Counted from the stretch's first letter, positions 7,895-18,253 are shown. The stretch: 29,165 bases of DNA from a virus (IMGVR_UViG_3300008120_000362:1-29165), one strand, 5' to 3'. A program made the numbers and translations. Notes: generated from the sequence alone by a model not told the origin.

Positions 7895-10252
7895 ATGGCT
7901 AATACAATAAGAATTAAAAGAAGGTCATCTGGAGGCGCAACAGGAGCTCCTTCATCGTTAGAAAACGCAGAGTTAGCTTATAACGAGGCTGATGATACCC
8001 TTTATTACGGCAAGGGTACTGGTGGAGCTGGTGGCACTGCGACTACAGTTGAAGCAATTGCAGGAGCTGGAGCATATGTTACCAAGGGCACTACTCAAAC
8101 CATAAGTGGCAATAAAACATTTTCAGGCACTATTGCATTAGGATCGTCCGCAACTGCCACAACACAGTCTGCAAGTGACAATAGCACAAAAGTAGCTACA
8201 ACCGCTTACGTTGATTCAGCAGTGTCTACTGCTACCGTTAGTGCTGAGCAAGTACAAGATATAGTTGGAGCACAAATAGCAACTAACGGTTCTCATACCG
8301 GAATTTCAGCATCTTACGATGACGCAGGCGACGGTGCAATTGACCTTTCTTTAACCGACACAACTGTTACCGCTGGTTCATATGGGTCATCTACCGCTGT
8401 CGCAGGATTTACTGTTGACGCAAAAGGAAGATTAACCGCAGCCAGCAATACCAACATAAGAGTTGCAAGCACAAGTCAAACAGGACTTGCATCCTTTGAC
8501 TCAACTGACTTTTCTGTTACAACTGGTAACGTTACTTTAAATGCAGAAAGAATTCAAGACATCGTTGGAGCAATGGTTTCTTCAAATACAGAGTCAGGAA
8601 TTTCTGTAACATATGATGATGATAGCGGCAAGTTAGATTTTAATGTTAATGATCCAACCATAACAATTACTGGTGACGTTGACGGTAGCGCCACAATGAC
8701 CAACCTTGGCAGCACAAGTATAGAGGTAACCCTTGACACTGTGAACTCAAATACTGGAGCATTTGGCTCATCCACCGCCATACCTGTGATTACGGTAAAT
8801 GGAAAAGGTTTAGTTACTGCGGTAACCACACAGTCTATCTCTACAACTCTAACAGTGGGTGCAGATACTGGAACCGCAGACGCTGTTGCTCTTGGAACTG
8901 ACACCTTACAATTTAGCGGTGGCGAGGGAATTGATACCGTAGTTTCTAATAATACAATTACAATTTCCGGAGAAGATGCAACTACTTCAAATAAAGGAAT
9001 AGCATCTTTTAGTTCGGATAATTTTGCTGTAGCATCTGGAGCAGTTACGATTAAAGACGGAGGAGTGTCAAACGCAGAGCTCGTAAACTCTACAATTACT
9101 CTTGGCTCAAGCACTTTAACTCTTGGTTCAACAACTACTTCGGTAGCTGGAATCACAGAGCTTACAGTTGATAATCTTAACTTTAACGGAAATTCAATTA
9201 CTTCAACAGACACCAATGGTAATATAACGCTGAGCCCAAATGGTACTGGAACAGTAGACGTAGCTTCTTCTAGAATTACTGGTGTTGCAGAACCAACCTT
9301 GGATACAGACGCTGCTACAAAATATTACGTAGATAATAGAGTTACAGGACTGTCTTGGAAGCAAGCAGTTCATGTATTGGGTAGTTCAAACGTTGCATTA
9401 ACGGGGTCAACTCCATTAGAAATTGATGGCCATACCCTTAATGATGGCGAAAGAGTTCTTTTAACAGGACAAACAACTGCTAGTCAAAAAGGTATATATG
9501 ACGTTGCAATAACTGGCGGATCTTATACTTTAACTAGATCTTCAGACGTAGATGTTTATACTGAGCTTCGTGGATTGGCGGTATTCGTTCAGCAGGGGAC
9601 CACTTATGCCAATACTGGATGGGTACAAACAGCAGATAACCTTACCGACTTTAGTGGTCAAGTCTGGAGTCAATTCTCTGGAGCAGGTTTATATAGCGCA
9701 GGTTCAGGCCTTTCAATTAATGGAACTGAATTTAATGTAAATGTTGCAACTAATGGTGGAATCGAAATCGATACAGATGCACTTCAATTGAAGTCTTCTG
9801 TAGCAGGAGCTGGCCTGACAATATCTTCTGGAGTCTTAGCAGTTGGTGGAACAACAGACAAGATTACAGTAGATACTGACTCAATCACCATTGCCTCCAC
9901 CTACGCAGGACAGAGCTCAATTACGACTGTTGGAACAATCGCAACAGGAACATGGAATGCTACTGCAATATCTGTAGCTAAAGGTGGAACTGGAGCAACA
10001 TCAGCTCCTGATGCAAGAACCAATTTAGGTTTAGCAATTAATACTGATGTTCAAGCCTATAGTGCAAATCTTGCAGCAATAGCCGGTTTAACATCTGCAT
10101 CAGATAAGCTTCCATATTTTACTGGATCAGGAACTGCTGCAGTGACAACATTAAGTTCTTTTATGAGAACCGTATTGGATGACGCAGACGCAGCAACAGC
10201 AAGAACTACACTTGGAGTTGACAGTTACACTATTGATGGTGGCACATTCTAA
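7895..10252 (+). CDS. Large tail fibre-like structural protein (785 aa)
   Basis: The longest intact protein here (785 aa) is almost entirely beta-repeat sequence rich in T, S, G, A and N. It opens with MANTIRIKRRSSGG and an E-L-A-Y-N-E-A-D segment (TLYYGKGTG), a typical phage fibre head. Three repeat families appear twice each: QDIVGAQI/QDIVGAMV; GSSTAVAGFTVDAKGRLTA/GSSTAIPVITVNGKGLVTA; and TGLASFDSTDFSV/KGIASFSSDNFAV. Around residues 450-600 come a DAATKYYVD linker and a WKQAVHVLG domain widespread in tail fibres. The end carries AKGGTGATSAPDARTNLG, common in fibre shafts, then DGGTF. It starts two bases after the previous stop. It should be a trimeric receptor-binding or connecting fibre, though its position near head genes leaves a head fibre possible. 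Confidence 0.75.
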   Translation: MANTIRIKRRSSGGATGAPSSLENAELAYNEADDTLYYGKGTGGAGGTATTVEAIAGAGAYVTKGTTQTISGNKTFSGTIALGSSATATTQSASDNSTKVATTAYVDSAVSTATVSAEQVQDIVGAQIATNGSHTGISASYDDAGDGAIDLSLTDTTVTAGSYGSSTAVAGFTVDAKGRLTAASNTNIRVASTSQTGLASFDSTDFSVTTGNVTLNAERIQDIVGAMVSSNTESGISVTYDDDSGKLDFNVNDPTITITGDVDGSATMTNLGSTSIEVTLDTVNSNTGAFGSSTAIPVITVNGKGLVTAVTTQSISTTLTVGADTGTADAVALGTDTLQFSGGEGIDTVVSNNTITISGEDATTSNKGIASFSSDNFAVASGAVTIKDGGVSNAELVNSTITLGSSTLTLGSTTTSVAGITELTVDNLNFNGNSITSTDTNGNITLSPNGTGTVDVASSRITGVAEPTLDTDAATKYYVDNRVTGLSWKQAVHVLGSSNVALTGSTPLEIDGHTLNDGERVLLTGQTTASQKGIYDVAITGGSYTLTRSSDVDVYTELRGLAVFVQQGTTYANTGWVQTADNLTDFSGQVWSQFSGAGLYSAGSGLSINGTEFNVNVATNGGIEIDTDALQLKSSVAGAGLTISSGVLAVGGTTDKITVDTDSITIASTYAGQSSITTVGTIATGTWNATAISVAKGGTGATSAPDARTNLGLAINTDVQAYSANLAAIAGLTSASDKLPYFTGSGTAAVTTLSSFMRTVLDDADAATARTTLGVDSYTIDGGTF

Positions 10253-10260
10253 TTAATTTA

Positions 10261-10269
10261 TGTTATAAT
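10261..10269 (+). promoter_or_regulatory. Candidate extended -10 promoter
   Basis: The 41-base gap before the collagen-like gene holds TGTTATAAT, an exact extended -10 element (TGnTATAAT), 24 bases before the ATG. A -35 hexamer is not evident, but extended -10 promoters can work without one. An exact match also occurs at 26685. No host sigma factor is known, so this is a consensus match only. Confidence 0.35.
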
Positions 10270-10290
10270 AACTTAGTTAATATGGAGTGA

Positions 10291-11687
<1,397 letters not shown>

Positions 11688-11688
<1 letters not shown>

Positions 11689-12449
11689 TGGCTGCAATTA
11701 CTTTCCCTTCATCTCCATACACAAACCAGATTTATACTGTCGGCTCTAAGAGTTGGCAGTGGGACGGCGCAGTATGGGCAGCATATTATAATGAAGGCGC
11801 TGATGCAGTCTATGGTACTGGATCAGATGGAGATATAACACTTGATGGCACTACAACCATTTTGGGTATGGCACCATCTTCGAGTGTCTATTCAATGACT
11901 CGTGATATGTATTTTAATGATTTAACAATAAATGCCAATGTTCGACTTGCTCCAAATGGATATAGAATATTTGTTAAAGGTACTTTAAAATTTAATAGTG
12001 ACTCTACAATTGGTTTTACTACAGGTTATTCTACAGCTGGCTCTATAGCACAAGGGGGAGCTGCTACAACAGCAGTTACACATTCTTTGGGAGGCTCTGC
12101 TACAGGATATTCTGCTACAGCACCAACATCAGCTATGGGTGGATCTTCATATTTTCAGATTCCAAGACAAGCAATTACGGGTTATTCAATCACTGCATCT
12201 GGAGGACCAACATTTCTTAGAGGTGGAGCAGGAGGGTCTGGTCAAGCTGGTGGTGGAGTAATAATACTTGCAGCACGTTATATAGCTGGGCCATCAAGTG
12301 GGACTGGATACATTAAGGCACCAGCAACTGCACCAGCTGGTGGGGGAGTGATACTATTAGTTTCTTCTACATCTTCTCTTCCAGCATCTATCTCAACGGA
12401 CGTAACGGGTCAGAATAGTGGAACCTACTATTACATGCAACAGGTGTAA
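11688..12449 (+). CDS. Glycine-rich fibre/adhesin protein (253 aa)
   Basis: The ATG overlaps the preceding stop (TAATG), so translation is coupled to the collagen-like gene. The N terminus has a short fibre module (SPYTNQIYTVGSKSWQWDGA). Then comes a beta-helix-like block with YGTGSDGDITLDGTT and NGYRIFVKGTLKF, shared with the next protein (YGNGSDGDVTISGTI and NGFRVFVKNTAII). The C-terminal half is glycine-rich (LRGGAGGSGQAGGGVIILAA), the texture of tip adhesins that fold into glycine-rich sandwiches. It ends in a beta segment with TGQNSGTYYYMQQV. Most likely a distal fibre or adhesin subunit, paralogous to its downstream neighbour but without the histidine cluster. Confidence 0.65.
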
Positions 12450-12451
12450 GT

Positions 12452-13702
12452 ATGGCAATCTCACGAATAGAAACTAGTGTATCACGCGTAAATAATGATG
12501 AAACTTATGGGAATGGTTCTGATGGCGATGTGACCATAAGTGGAACTATTACATTAACTTCAGATAAATATTATAACAATCTAACAATACCATTGGGAAA
12601 TGTGCTAATTACAAATGGATTTCGTGTATTTGTAAAAAATACAGCTATAATAAACGGAGTTATTGGAATAGGTTCTGTTTCTGGAAACTCGAATGGATCT
12701 ACCAATGGAACAATATCAAGTCCAGGGTCTTCCGTATCTACAGGCACAGTAGCTGGCCATACATCTTCTACTATATCCTATAGAATAGGTGGCCAAGGCG
12801 GTGGGTCTACCAATCCTAATATTACAGCACTTCCAAGTTATTTAATATCTAGAATAGAAGCGGCTACAGGTGTTGTCTTTGATGCTACATATGCAAGTTC
12901 ATCAGCCTTAGTTTTATCTGGTGGATCTAAAGGAACAACAGGTTCTACCGGGGCTAGTGCTCCAGCATTAACAAACAGTGACACTTGGCCAGGTAAAGCT
13001 GGATCTCCTGGTTCTAATGGGACTCATCCAACTGTTGGTACAACTGTTGGAGTACCTGGAGGAAAAGGTGCAACAGGCTCTGACGGAACTGCAACAGGAG
13101 CAACTCCAGGTCCTGGTGGGGCAGGTGGATCTGGAGCTAATGGTGGTGGAGTAGTAGCAATAATGGCTAAGTCAATATCAGGAACTGGCACAGTAATGTC
13201 ATTAGGAATGATTGGTGCGACGGGCTCTGCAGGAACAGCGGGTTCACCTGGCACTGCAGGCGCAGCTGGAGCTAAAGCTCCAGACAGGACAGATCACCAC
13301 CACCACAGCGCCGTTATTCATGAACCTCACACACTGCATCACTACAGTCATCATAATCATGTTCCAGCTTATCATGACAAAATTGTATCTCATGGTGCTT
13401 ATCATGAAACTCTACATAATGGGCATCACCATAATCACTCCGCTACTATTCATGCACCATGCTGTACAGTTAGTCCTGGCCATCATTGGACTGGTGGTGC
13501 TGGTGGTGCTGGAGGAGCTGCTGCACCAGCAGTGACAGGTGCTACAGGAAAAAGAGGCGGTGCTGGAGGAGGCGGTGCTATTATTATAATAACTGAAGAA
13601 ACTCCTAGTGGATTAAACTATGATGTTAGAGCAGGCACTACAGCTGATTTAGATACACATTCTGCTTCCAATGGAAGCACTTATATAATTTTAAACAAAT
13701 AA
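12452..13702 (+). CDS. Glycine-rich adhesin with dense histidine cluster (416 aa)
   Basis: A 416-residue paralog of the preceding protein, starting two bases after its stop. Residues about 20-75 carry the shared YGNGSDGDVTISGT / NGFRVFVKNT block. Residues ~165-275 are glycine-rich with collagen-like and polyglycine patches (GPGGAGGSGANGGGVVAI). Residues 282-345 hold 22 histidines in 64 positions, starting HHHH and including HHNH, HHHNH and a CC pair, and ending in HHW. A second glycine-rich stretch (GGAGGAGGAAAP then KRGGAGGGGAIIII) follows, and then a short beta C terminus. The glycine-rich scaffold with hypervariable loops is typical of phage tip adhesins such as T4-type gp38. The histidine block looks like a metal-binding insert, perhaps a tip domain bound to Zn, Ni or Fe. 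That function is inference. Confidence 0.65.
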   Translation: MAISRIETSVSRVNNDETYGNGSDGDVTISGTITLTSDKYYNNLTIPLGNVLITNGFRVFVKNTAIINGVIGIGSVSGNSNGSTNGTISSPGSSVSTGTVAGHTSSTISYRIGGQGGGSTNPNITALPSYLISRIEAATGVVFDATYASSSALVLSGGSKGTTGSTGASAPALTNSDTWPGKAGSPGSNGTHPTVGTTVGVPGGKGATGSDGTATGATPGPGGAGGSGANGGGVVAIMAKSISGTGTVMSLGMIGATGSAGTAGSPGTAGAAGAKAPDRTDHHHHSAVIHEPHTLHHYSHHNHVPAYHDKIVSHGAYHETLHNGHHHNHSATIHAPCCTVSPGHHWTGGAGGAGGAAAPAVTGATGKRGGAGGGGAIIIITEETPSGLNYDVRAGTTADLDTHSASNGSTYIILNK

Positions 13703-13715
13703 GAGGTAAAATATT

Positions 13716-13949
13716 ATGGGCTTTTTTGACTCACTTAATAATGAAGCTAAATTACAAGCATTAAATTTTAGTATTGAAATGCACGAACGTGAGCTGTACA
13801 GAATATTAGTTGGTTTAGGCATAGATGCTGAAACCTTTGATCCAGATTCATGGCAGGAGCCAGTTAATATGGAAACAGCAATAGGTAAAGTAGCACATTA
13901 TATTTCTCTAATCCAAGATTTAAGAAACAGACTTTCTAATTTTTCATGA
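13716..13949 (+). CDS. Small helical hypothetical protein (77 aa)
   Basis: A 77-residue, mostly helical acidic protein with two predicted helices (LNFSIEMHERELYRILVGLG and AIGKVAHYISLIQDLRNRL) joined by an aspartate/proline-rich loop (DPDSWQEP). AGAGG precedes the ATG and its stop overlaps the next start (ATGA). The size and helical hairpin would suit a fibre assembly chaperone or adaptor, since it directly follows the fibre genes, but no family is recognised. It is the first gene of the coupled cassette that contains the oxygenase and halogenase. Confidence 0.6.
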   Translation: MGFFDSLNNEAKLQALNFSIEMHERELYRILVGLGIDAETFDPDSWQEPVNMETAIGKVAHYISLIQDLRNRLSNFS

Positions 13950-14335
13950 AAAGATATATAGCAGTACCAAGCGATAAATGTATAGATGGCGCAATTCCTC
14001 ACCACATTATGCAAATGGCAAAAAATGAGCTTTTAGAGATTGTTGTTTCAGAAACAGTAAAGGATGCAAAGATCGTATCAGTTCCACAAATAGAAAAATA
14101 TGAACACTATAAACAAGTTCGTAAAAATTATATTTGGAAACTTGATATGACAAATGAATTCATTGAACTTAAAGATAATCTAAAAATAATTTGTTTAAAT
14201 AAAGAAATTTATCCTATAATAAAAGAAAAACATTTAGCATATTTTAGAATGAGGTTTCTTAATAGTGGAATTATAGACTTTCTTATTAAGAATGATGATA
14301 TCATATTGTATGAAGGAAAAGTTGAAGTTATATAA
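13946..14335 (+). CDS. Hypothetical protein (129 aa)
   Basis: A 129-residue protein joined by 4-base overlap to the gene before it and by a 1-base overlap (TAATG) to the oxygenase gene after it. It is a mixed alpha/beta sequence without membrane segments or low complexity. Visible features are IPHHIMQMAKNELLEIVV near the start, a KQVRKNYIWKLDM segment and FRMRFLNSGIIDFLIKNDD near the end. I do not recognise a family. Tight coupling to the oxygenase suggests a shared process, possibly as a partner or substrate-handling protein, but no evidence beyond arrangement supports that. Confidence 0.6.
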   Translation: MKRYIAVPSDKCIDGAIPHHIMQMAKNELLEIVVSETVKDAKIVSVPQIEKYEHYKQVRKNYIWKLDMTNEFIELKDNLKIICLNKEIYPIIKEKHLAYFRMRFLNSGIIDFLIKNDDIILYEGKVEVI

Positions 14336-14907
14336 TGAATGTTAAAAATTTAGCGACTTGTGTATCAGTCTATAGTGATTTTTTTGACTCTTCTCTATTT
14401 TTGGAGCACTTGGAACTAGAAAGTAGAAATGATTGGGGAGATATTTCTTGGAAACACTCTGCCGTAGGAGGTGGATTAGTTCAAAAATATAGAACATCTT
14501 CTGAGTGTGATATCTCTTTTTTGGGTAAAGAAACAGTAAAAACACCTTTAGCACAAATGTTTAAAAACGAGATTCAAACACCAATGTTTGATATAATAGA
14601 AGACTATAGAAGCGAATACAATATTCCAGCACTTTCCAATGAGGGTTGGAGGGTACTGAAGTATTCTATTGGAGCAGAATATCATAACCACTATGACCAT
14701 TCACCAATGAACTCTAGAGTAGTTAGTTTAGTTGCATTCCTTGATGACGTAGAAAAAGGTGGAGATTTGGAATTTCCATTTTTTAATGTAAAAATAAAAC
14801 CAGAAAAAAATACAGCTGTTGTTTTTCCATCAAATTTTCCATACCTACATATAGCACATCCAGTAGAAATAGGCACAAAGTATAGTTTAGTAACATGGTT
14901 TCAGTAG
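14335..14907 (+). CDS. 2OG-Fe(II) oxygenase, prolyl 4-hydroxylase-like
   Basis: A 190-residue double-stranded beta-helix dioxygenase. The iron ligands are H119 and D121 (HYD) and H172, and the 2-oxoglutarate-binding lysine is K182. The stretch HIAHPVEIGTK lines up residue for residue with the prolyl 4-hydroxylase signature H-A-G-C-P-V...G-x-K, including the ten-residue step from histidine to lysine. V-S-L-V-A-F-L-D-D and GGDLEFPFF are the usual P4H strands. It is short, lacking the peptide-binding N-terminal domain of animal enzymes, as in bacterial and viral P4H-like proteins. It would hydroxylate proline or another residue using O2 and 2-oxoglutarate in the cytoplasm. It overlaps the next gene by 13 bases. 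The nearby collagen-like fibre is a plausible substrate, though substrates of such enzymes cannot be read from sequence. Confidence 0.85.
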   Translation: MNVKNLATCVSVYSDFFDSSLFLEHLELESRNDWGDISWKHSAVGGGLVQKYRTSSECDISFLGKETVKTPLAQMFKNEIQTPMFDIIEDYRSEYNIPALSNEGWRVLKYSIGAEYHNHYDHSPMNSRVVSLVAFLDDVEKGGDLEFPFFNVKIKPEKNTAVVFPSNFPYLHIAHPVEIGTKYSLVTWFQ

Positions 14908-16010
14908 TATCAATAAATGAATTTGCAATTAAATCAAACCCCTGTTATGCAGCCATTCCGGCATGTGAGACAGTGGCTTTGACGTATGTCCATCCAAATG
15001 GAATAGAAGAGTTTACTGACTACATAGCGTATGCTCTAGGCGAAAGTACTATAATTGCATTTAACGATTTACCGAATGCATCAGATCCTTATTCCTTAGA
15101 AGCAACAACTGATACTGGAGAAAAGTATATAATTCAATTCAATCTTTACGAAAGAGACATGAATGAATTAAATGGTGTCAATATAAAACCTCATCAATTT
15201 TTTAGTTTTCTTAAACCAGTTCATGTAAAAAGCAGCGAGATTGCTGGCTTAGTTGCATTAAATGATAGATGCGATATAGACAAATATGGCCCAAGAGTAT
15301 ATGATATTTCTGATGGAGTCAGTGAGCAGCCTATGGACTATTCTATGATTGCTGGTAATATAAAAGATTTTAGAGTCATATATTCTATTAACGGCGTAGG
15401 ATATGTAACTGTACAAGAAGTTTGGCCTATTGCTATGAAATGGAGAAATTGGCCAATAGTTGTTGGTGTTTCTAAAACATTTTCTGGAATGGTTAAGCTT
15501 TTATCTGAATGGAAAGCAGCTTATCAATCCGGCCTTTCAGATGAAGAAATTGCAAGAGGCGCTAAAGACCTTTTGGATCAAGCAGGAATAAACGAAACGA
15601 TGATCTCAGAGTTGGAACAATTGGAAACAACAATGCCAGTTGAAAGATTTTTTAGGGGCGAACTAGATGCTAGGCACGGCTTTTCTGAAAAAGGATTTTT
15701 ACCAAATTCAATTAAACAATTAATAAAAGATCAATCAAGATATGAAACACTAACATCTTTAGGATTAAATCATTCTCTGCATCCTGAAATACCCCAGTGG
15801 ATTAAGGATGAGGAAAAAAAGAAAATGGATAATTACTTATTAAAATATGTTTACATAGCTATGCCAGAAATAGATCCAGATACTGTAACTGTAGAGCAGA
15901 TATCTGAATCTCTTGATTTCTTTACTAATGGCCTACCAGAAATAAAAGACACTCAAACTTTTATAAACGCAATAAAAGGAAAAAGATACTACGATGCAAC
16001 AACAAAATAG
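14895..16010 (+). CDS. Unknown 371-aa protein between oxygenase and halogenase
   Basis: A 371-residue protein whose ATG lies inside the last codons of the oxygenase gene (13-base overlap) and whose end overlaps the halogenase start by 17 bases. The N-terminal third is beta-rich (TVALTYVHPNGIEEF, ALGESTIIAFNDL). A central part contains KPHQFFSFLKPVHV and VQEVWPIAMKWRNWP. The C-terminal third is helical and charged (LSDEEIARGAKDLLDQAGI, IKDEEKKKMDNYLLKYV). There is no signal peptide, membrane helix, nucleotide-binding loop or recognisable cofactor site. I do not recognise the family. Being translationally locked between two redox enzymes argues that it works with them, for example as substrate binder or scaffold. 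That is inference. Confidence 0.6.
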   Translation: MVSVVSINEFAIKSNPCYAAIPACETVALTYVHPNGIEEFTDYIAYALGESTIIAFNDLPNASDPYSLEATTDTGEKYIIQFNLYERDMNELNGVNIKPHQFFSFLKPVHVKSSEIAGLVALNDRCDIDKYGPRVYDISDGVSEQPMDYSMIAGNIKDFRVIYSINGVGYVTVQEVWPIAMKWRNWPIVVGVSKTFSGMVKLLSEWKAAYQSGLSDEEIARGAKDLLDQAGINETMISELEQLETTMPVERFFRGELDARHGFSEKGFLPNSIKQLIKDQSRYETLTSLGLNHSLHPEIPQWIKDEEKKKMDNYLLKYVYIAMPEIDPDTVTVEQISESLDFFTNGLPEIKDTQTFINAIKGKRYYDATTK

Positions 16011-17487
16011 AACTATAGGCATAGTGGGCTCTGGAACTGCCGGGCTAATAGCTTCACTAATGTTAAGACGCGCTTTTCCAAATGATGACATAGTAAATAT
16101 ATCGTCCAGTAAAGTTGGAATTGTTGGTGTTGGAGAAGGTAGCACTGAGCATTGGCGAGACTTTATGGACATGTGCAGTATAGGGGTAGAGGATCTTTTA
16201 ACTAATACTAATGCAACACATAAATATGGCATAAGATTTGAGGGCTGGACCAATCAAAGACCAGACTATTTCCATAGCGTTGGTTCAATTCCGGAAATAT
16301 ACGCATTTGGTTTAATTGGCGAGTATATGAGCTTTCTTGAAAATGACAAACCAATAACTTCACAAACAGGTCATCTAGGCTTGGTTCATAATCAAGTGAT
16401 TAAAGAAAACATGCACAACAACACTAATCAGTTTCATTTTGATACGTTTGAGTTAAATAATTATTTAGTAGGACTTTGTTTTAAAAGAATGATTAGATTT
16501 ATTGATGACGAGGTTGACTCAATAAATCTCAATGAAAATGGTTATATTAACTCAGTCACTTTAAGTTCTAAAGTTGAAATTAAAGCTGATATTTGGATTG
16601 ACGCAACAGGCTTTGCAAAAAAACTAATGACATCTATGGGAAATACTGATTGGGTTTCTTTTTCAAAGTATCTACCAACTAATGCAGCGATAGCATTTCC
16701 AACAGAATCAGATCCTAATAATCAGATAAAACCATATACTAGAGCAAGAGCTGCAAGTTGTGGATGGATGTGGGAAATTCCTACAACCGAACGTCGTGGG
16801 AATGGTTATGTATATAATTCTAATTTTATTTCTGAAGAAGAAGCAGTAAAAGAAGCTGAATTAATTTCTGGTTATAAAATAGAAAAATATAGACATTTTA
16901 ATTTTGATCCAGGATATTCTCCTGTTCAGTGGTATAAAAATTGTATTTCCGTAGGTCTTTCTTCTTCATTCGTAGAACCTCTTGAAGCCACTTCAATTGG
17001 TAGCACAATAATACAATGCAAACAGATGATAAATGGTCTAGCATCGTATACCGCAGATTCTTCTGCTATTCAAGAAAGCTACAATAAAAAAATGAAGCAA
17101 ATGATGGAAAACATACTAGATATGATTCGCCTTCATTACATATCTGACAGAGAAGATACTGATTTTTGGAGATACGTAAAAACACTTCCAATTCCAGATA
17201 GTCTTCAAAATTTAATAGACCTTTGGGCAGAACAGGTGCCATCACATTATGACGTTCCCAATAATGGTCATCTTATGTTCTTGTCTAGACATTTCGTTCA
17301 CGTTATGCAAGGGCAGAATCTTATAAATCCTAAAGCATCAACACGAGCCATGGAAAATATGGGTGTAAGAAATATTGTAGAAAAAAATGCAGATGAAGTT
17401 AGACTAAGAAGATATAGTAGAGAAATGATAGATCATAGAGAATCTCTAATGCAGGCCGATATATCTAATAGCAGTTTTGGTATTTAA
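15994..17487 (+). CDS. Flavin-dependent tryptophan-halogenase-like enzyme
   Basis: A 497-residue member of the tryptophan halogenase family, close to the usual ~500-540. An FAD-binding GSGTAG loop lies at residues 12-17, VGVGEGST at 44-51 and the catalytic lysine K77 in HKYGIRFEGW (equivalent to PrnA K79 in FKAAIKF). The family signature W-x-W-x-I-P is at 258-263 (GWMWEIP), and the catalytic glutamate E331 in VEPLEATSI corresponds to PrnA E346. All key residues for activating hypohalous acid are therefore present; the serine after the glutamate in PrnA is alanine here. Such enzymes halogenate indoles or phenols using FADH2, O2 and halide, and need a flavin reductase, none of which is seen in this window. 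The cyanophage halogenase VirX1 is a viral precedent. Substrate unknown. It overlaps its upstream neighbour by 17 bases. Confidence 0.9.
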   Translation: MQQQNRTIGIVGSGTAGLIASLMLRRAFPNDDIVNISSSKVGIVGVGEGSTEHWRDFMDMCSIGVEDLLTNTNATHKYGIRFEGWTNQRPDYFHSVGSIPEIYAFGLIGEYMSFLENDKPITSQTGHLGLVHNQVIKENMHNNTNQFHFDTFELNNYLVGLCFKRMIRFIDDEVDSINLNENGYINSVTLSSKVEIKADIWIDATGFAKKLMTSMGNTDWVSFSKYLPTNAAIAFPTESDPNNQIKPYTRARAASCGWMWEIPTTERRGNGYVYNSNFISEEEAVKEAELISGYKIEKYRHFNFDPGYSPVQWYKNCISVGLSSSFVEPLEATSIGSTIIQCKQMINGLASYTADSSAIQESYNKKMKQMMENILDMIRLHYISDREDTDFWRYVKTLPIPDSLQNLIDLWAEQVPSHYDVPNNGHLMFLSRHFVHVMQGQNLINPKASTRAMENMGVRNIVEKNADEVRLRRYSREMIDHRESLMQADISNSSFGI

Positions 17488-17488
17488 T

Positions 17489-18253
17489 ATGAAAAAAAAT
17501 AAAAATGTATCAAAAATTAAAAAAGTTAAACCAGGCTCAATTAGAATCACTCCAATTGACAATAGGTTTATGGCAAGCGCTCCATATGTAAATAATTCAC
17601 AATCCTTACCAAAATGGTTTAGACAAATACATAAAGGACACGGGTCAATTAGGTCTTGTGCTGGAGTATCAGACTTTTTAAATGCTGGAGTAACAATACC
17701 AGCATGGACAAATTTTTATTTTACTCCAAATATTGAACAAAATGTATGGGCAATATCTGCAGACAATATGAATCCGCCAATTGGTTTTGAGTGGGCAGGT
17801 AATTTTTCTTTTCATCAAACGGGTAAATGTCCCATGACAGATATTAGAAAAATAGAAAAAATGTCTTATCCAAAATTAATAACACCTTGGAGAATACAAA
17901 CAGCTCCAGGATGGTCTTCGTTAATATTGCCGGTTCACTATGAGGAAAATGAAGACTATTCAATACTTCCAGTTATTGTTCATACCGATTTTTATCAAGT
18001 TGCAAATATTGTTTTAAATGTCAAAACAAATTCAGAATTTTCTATAAAGTATCAAACGCCACTTGTTCAGGTAATTCCATTTAAGAGAAATTCAGATATA
18101 ACAGAAATTGAATTTATGGATGAATCATTTTTTAAGTACGCATCAACAAACATGTATATGACTGGTGGAATAGCACCAAGATCTGGAACTGGACAAGCCT
18201 ATAGAAAGGCTGTAAGATTAATTGATTCAATCTTAGAAAAGAAAAAAAAATGA
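17489..18253 (+). CDS. Conserved phage protein of unknown function (254 aa)
   Basis: Start taken at ATG 17489, one base after the halogenase stop (TAATATG); an upstream in-frame TTG (17477) is less likely. The protein opens with a lysine-rich stretch. It then shows the recurring layout of a family I recall from many marine and freshwater phages: APYVNNSQSLPKWFRQI, a middle AGVTIPAWTNFYFTP, TPWRIQTAPGWSSLILPVHY, LPVIVHTDFYQVANI and the late VQVIPFKR. It is beta-rich with many aromatic residues and no membrane segments. The biochemical function is not known to me. It follows the halogenase within the same coupled operon and overlaps the next gene by ATGA, so a linked role is possible. Confidence 0.65.
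   Translation: MKKNKNVSKIKKVKPGSIRITPIDNRFMASAPYVNNSQSLPKWFRQIHKGHGSIRSCAGVSDFLNAGVTIPAWTNFYFTPNIEQNVWAISADNMNPPIGFEWAGNFSFHQTGKCPMTDIRKIEKMSYPKLITPWRIQTAPGWSSLILPVHYEENEDYSILPVIVHTDFYQVANIVLNVKTNSEFSIKYQTPLVQVIPFKRNSDITEIEFMDESFFKYASTNMYMTGGIAPRSGTGQAYRKAVRLIDSILEKKKK

Noticed and set aside
8554-9216. 220-codon minus-strand open frame inside the 785-aa fibre gene
   Set aside because: It is a shadow of a low-complexity, T/S/G-rich gene. All genes in the window read on the plus strand, and the product has the expected valine-rich antisense composition.
17477-17491. TTG 17477 and TTG 20406 as gene starts
   Set aside because: In both cases an ATG lies one base after the previous stop (17489 and 20436), which fits the packing of the operon better than a TTG inside the preceding gene.
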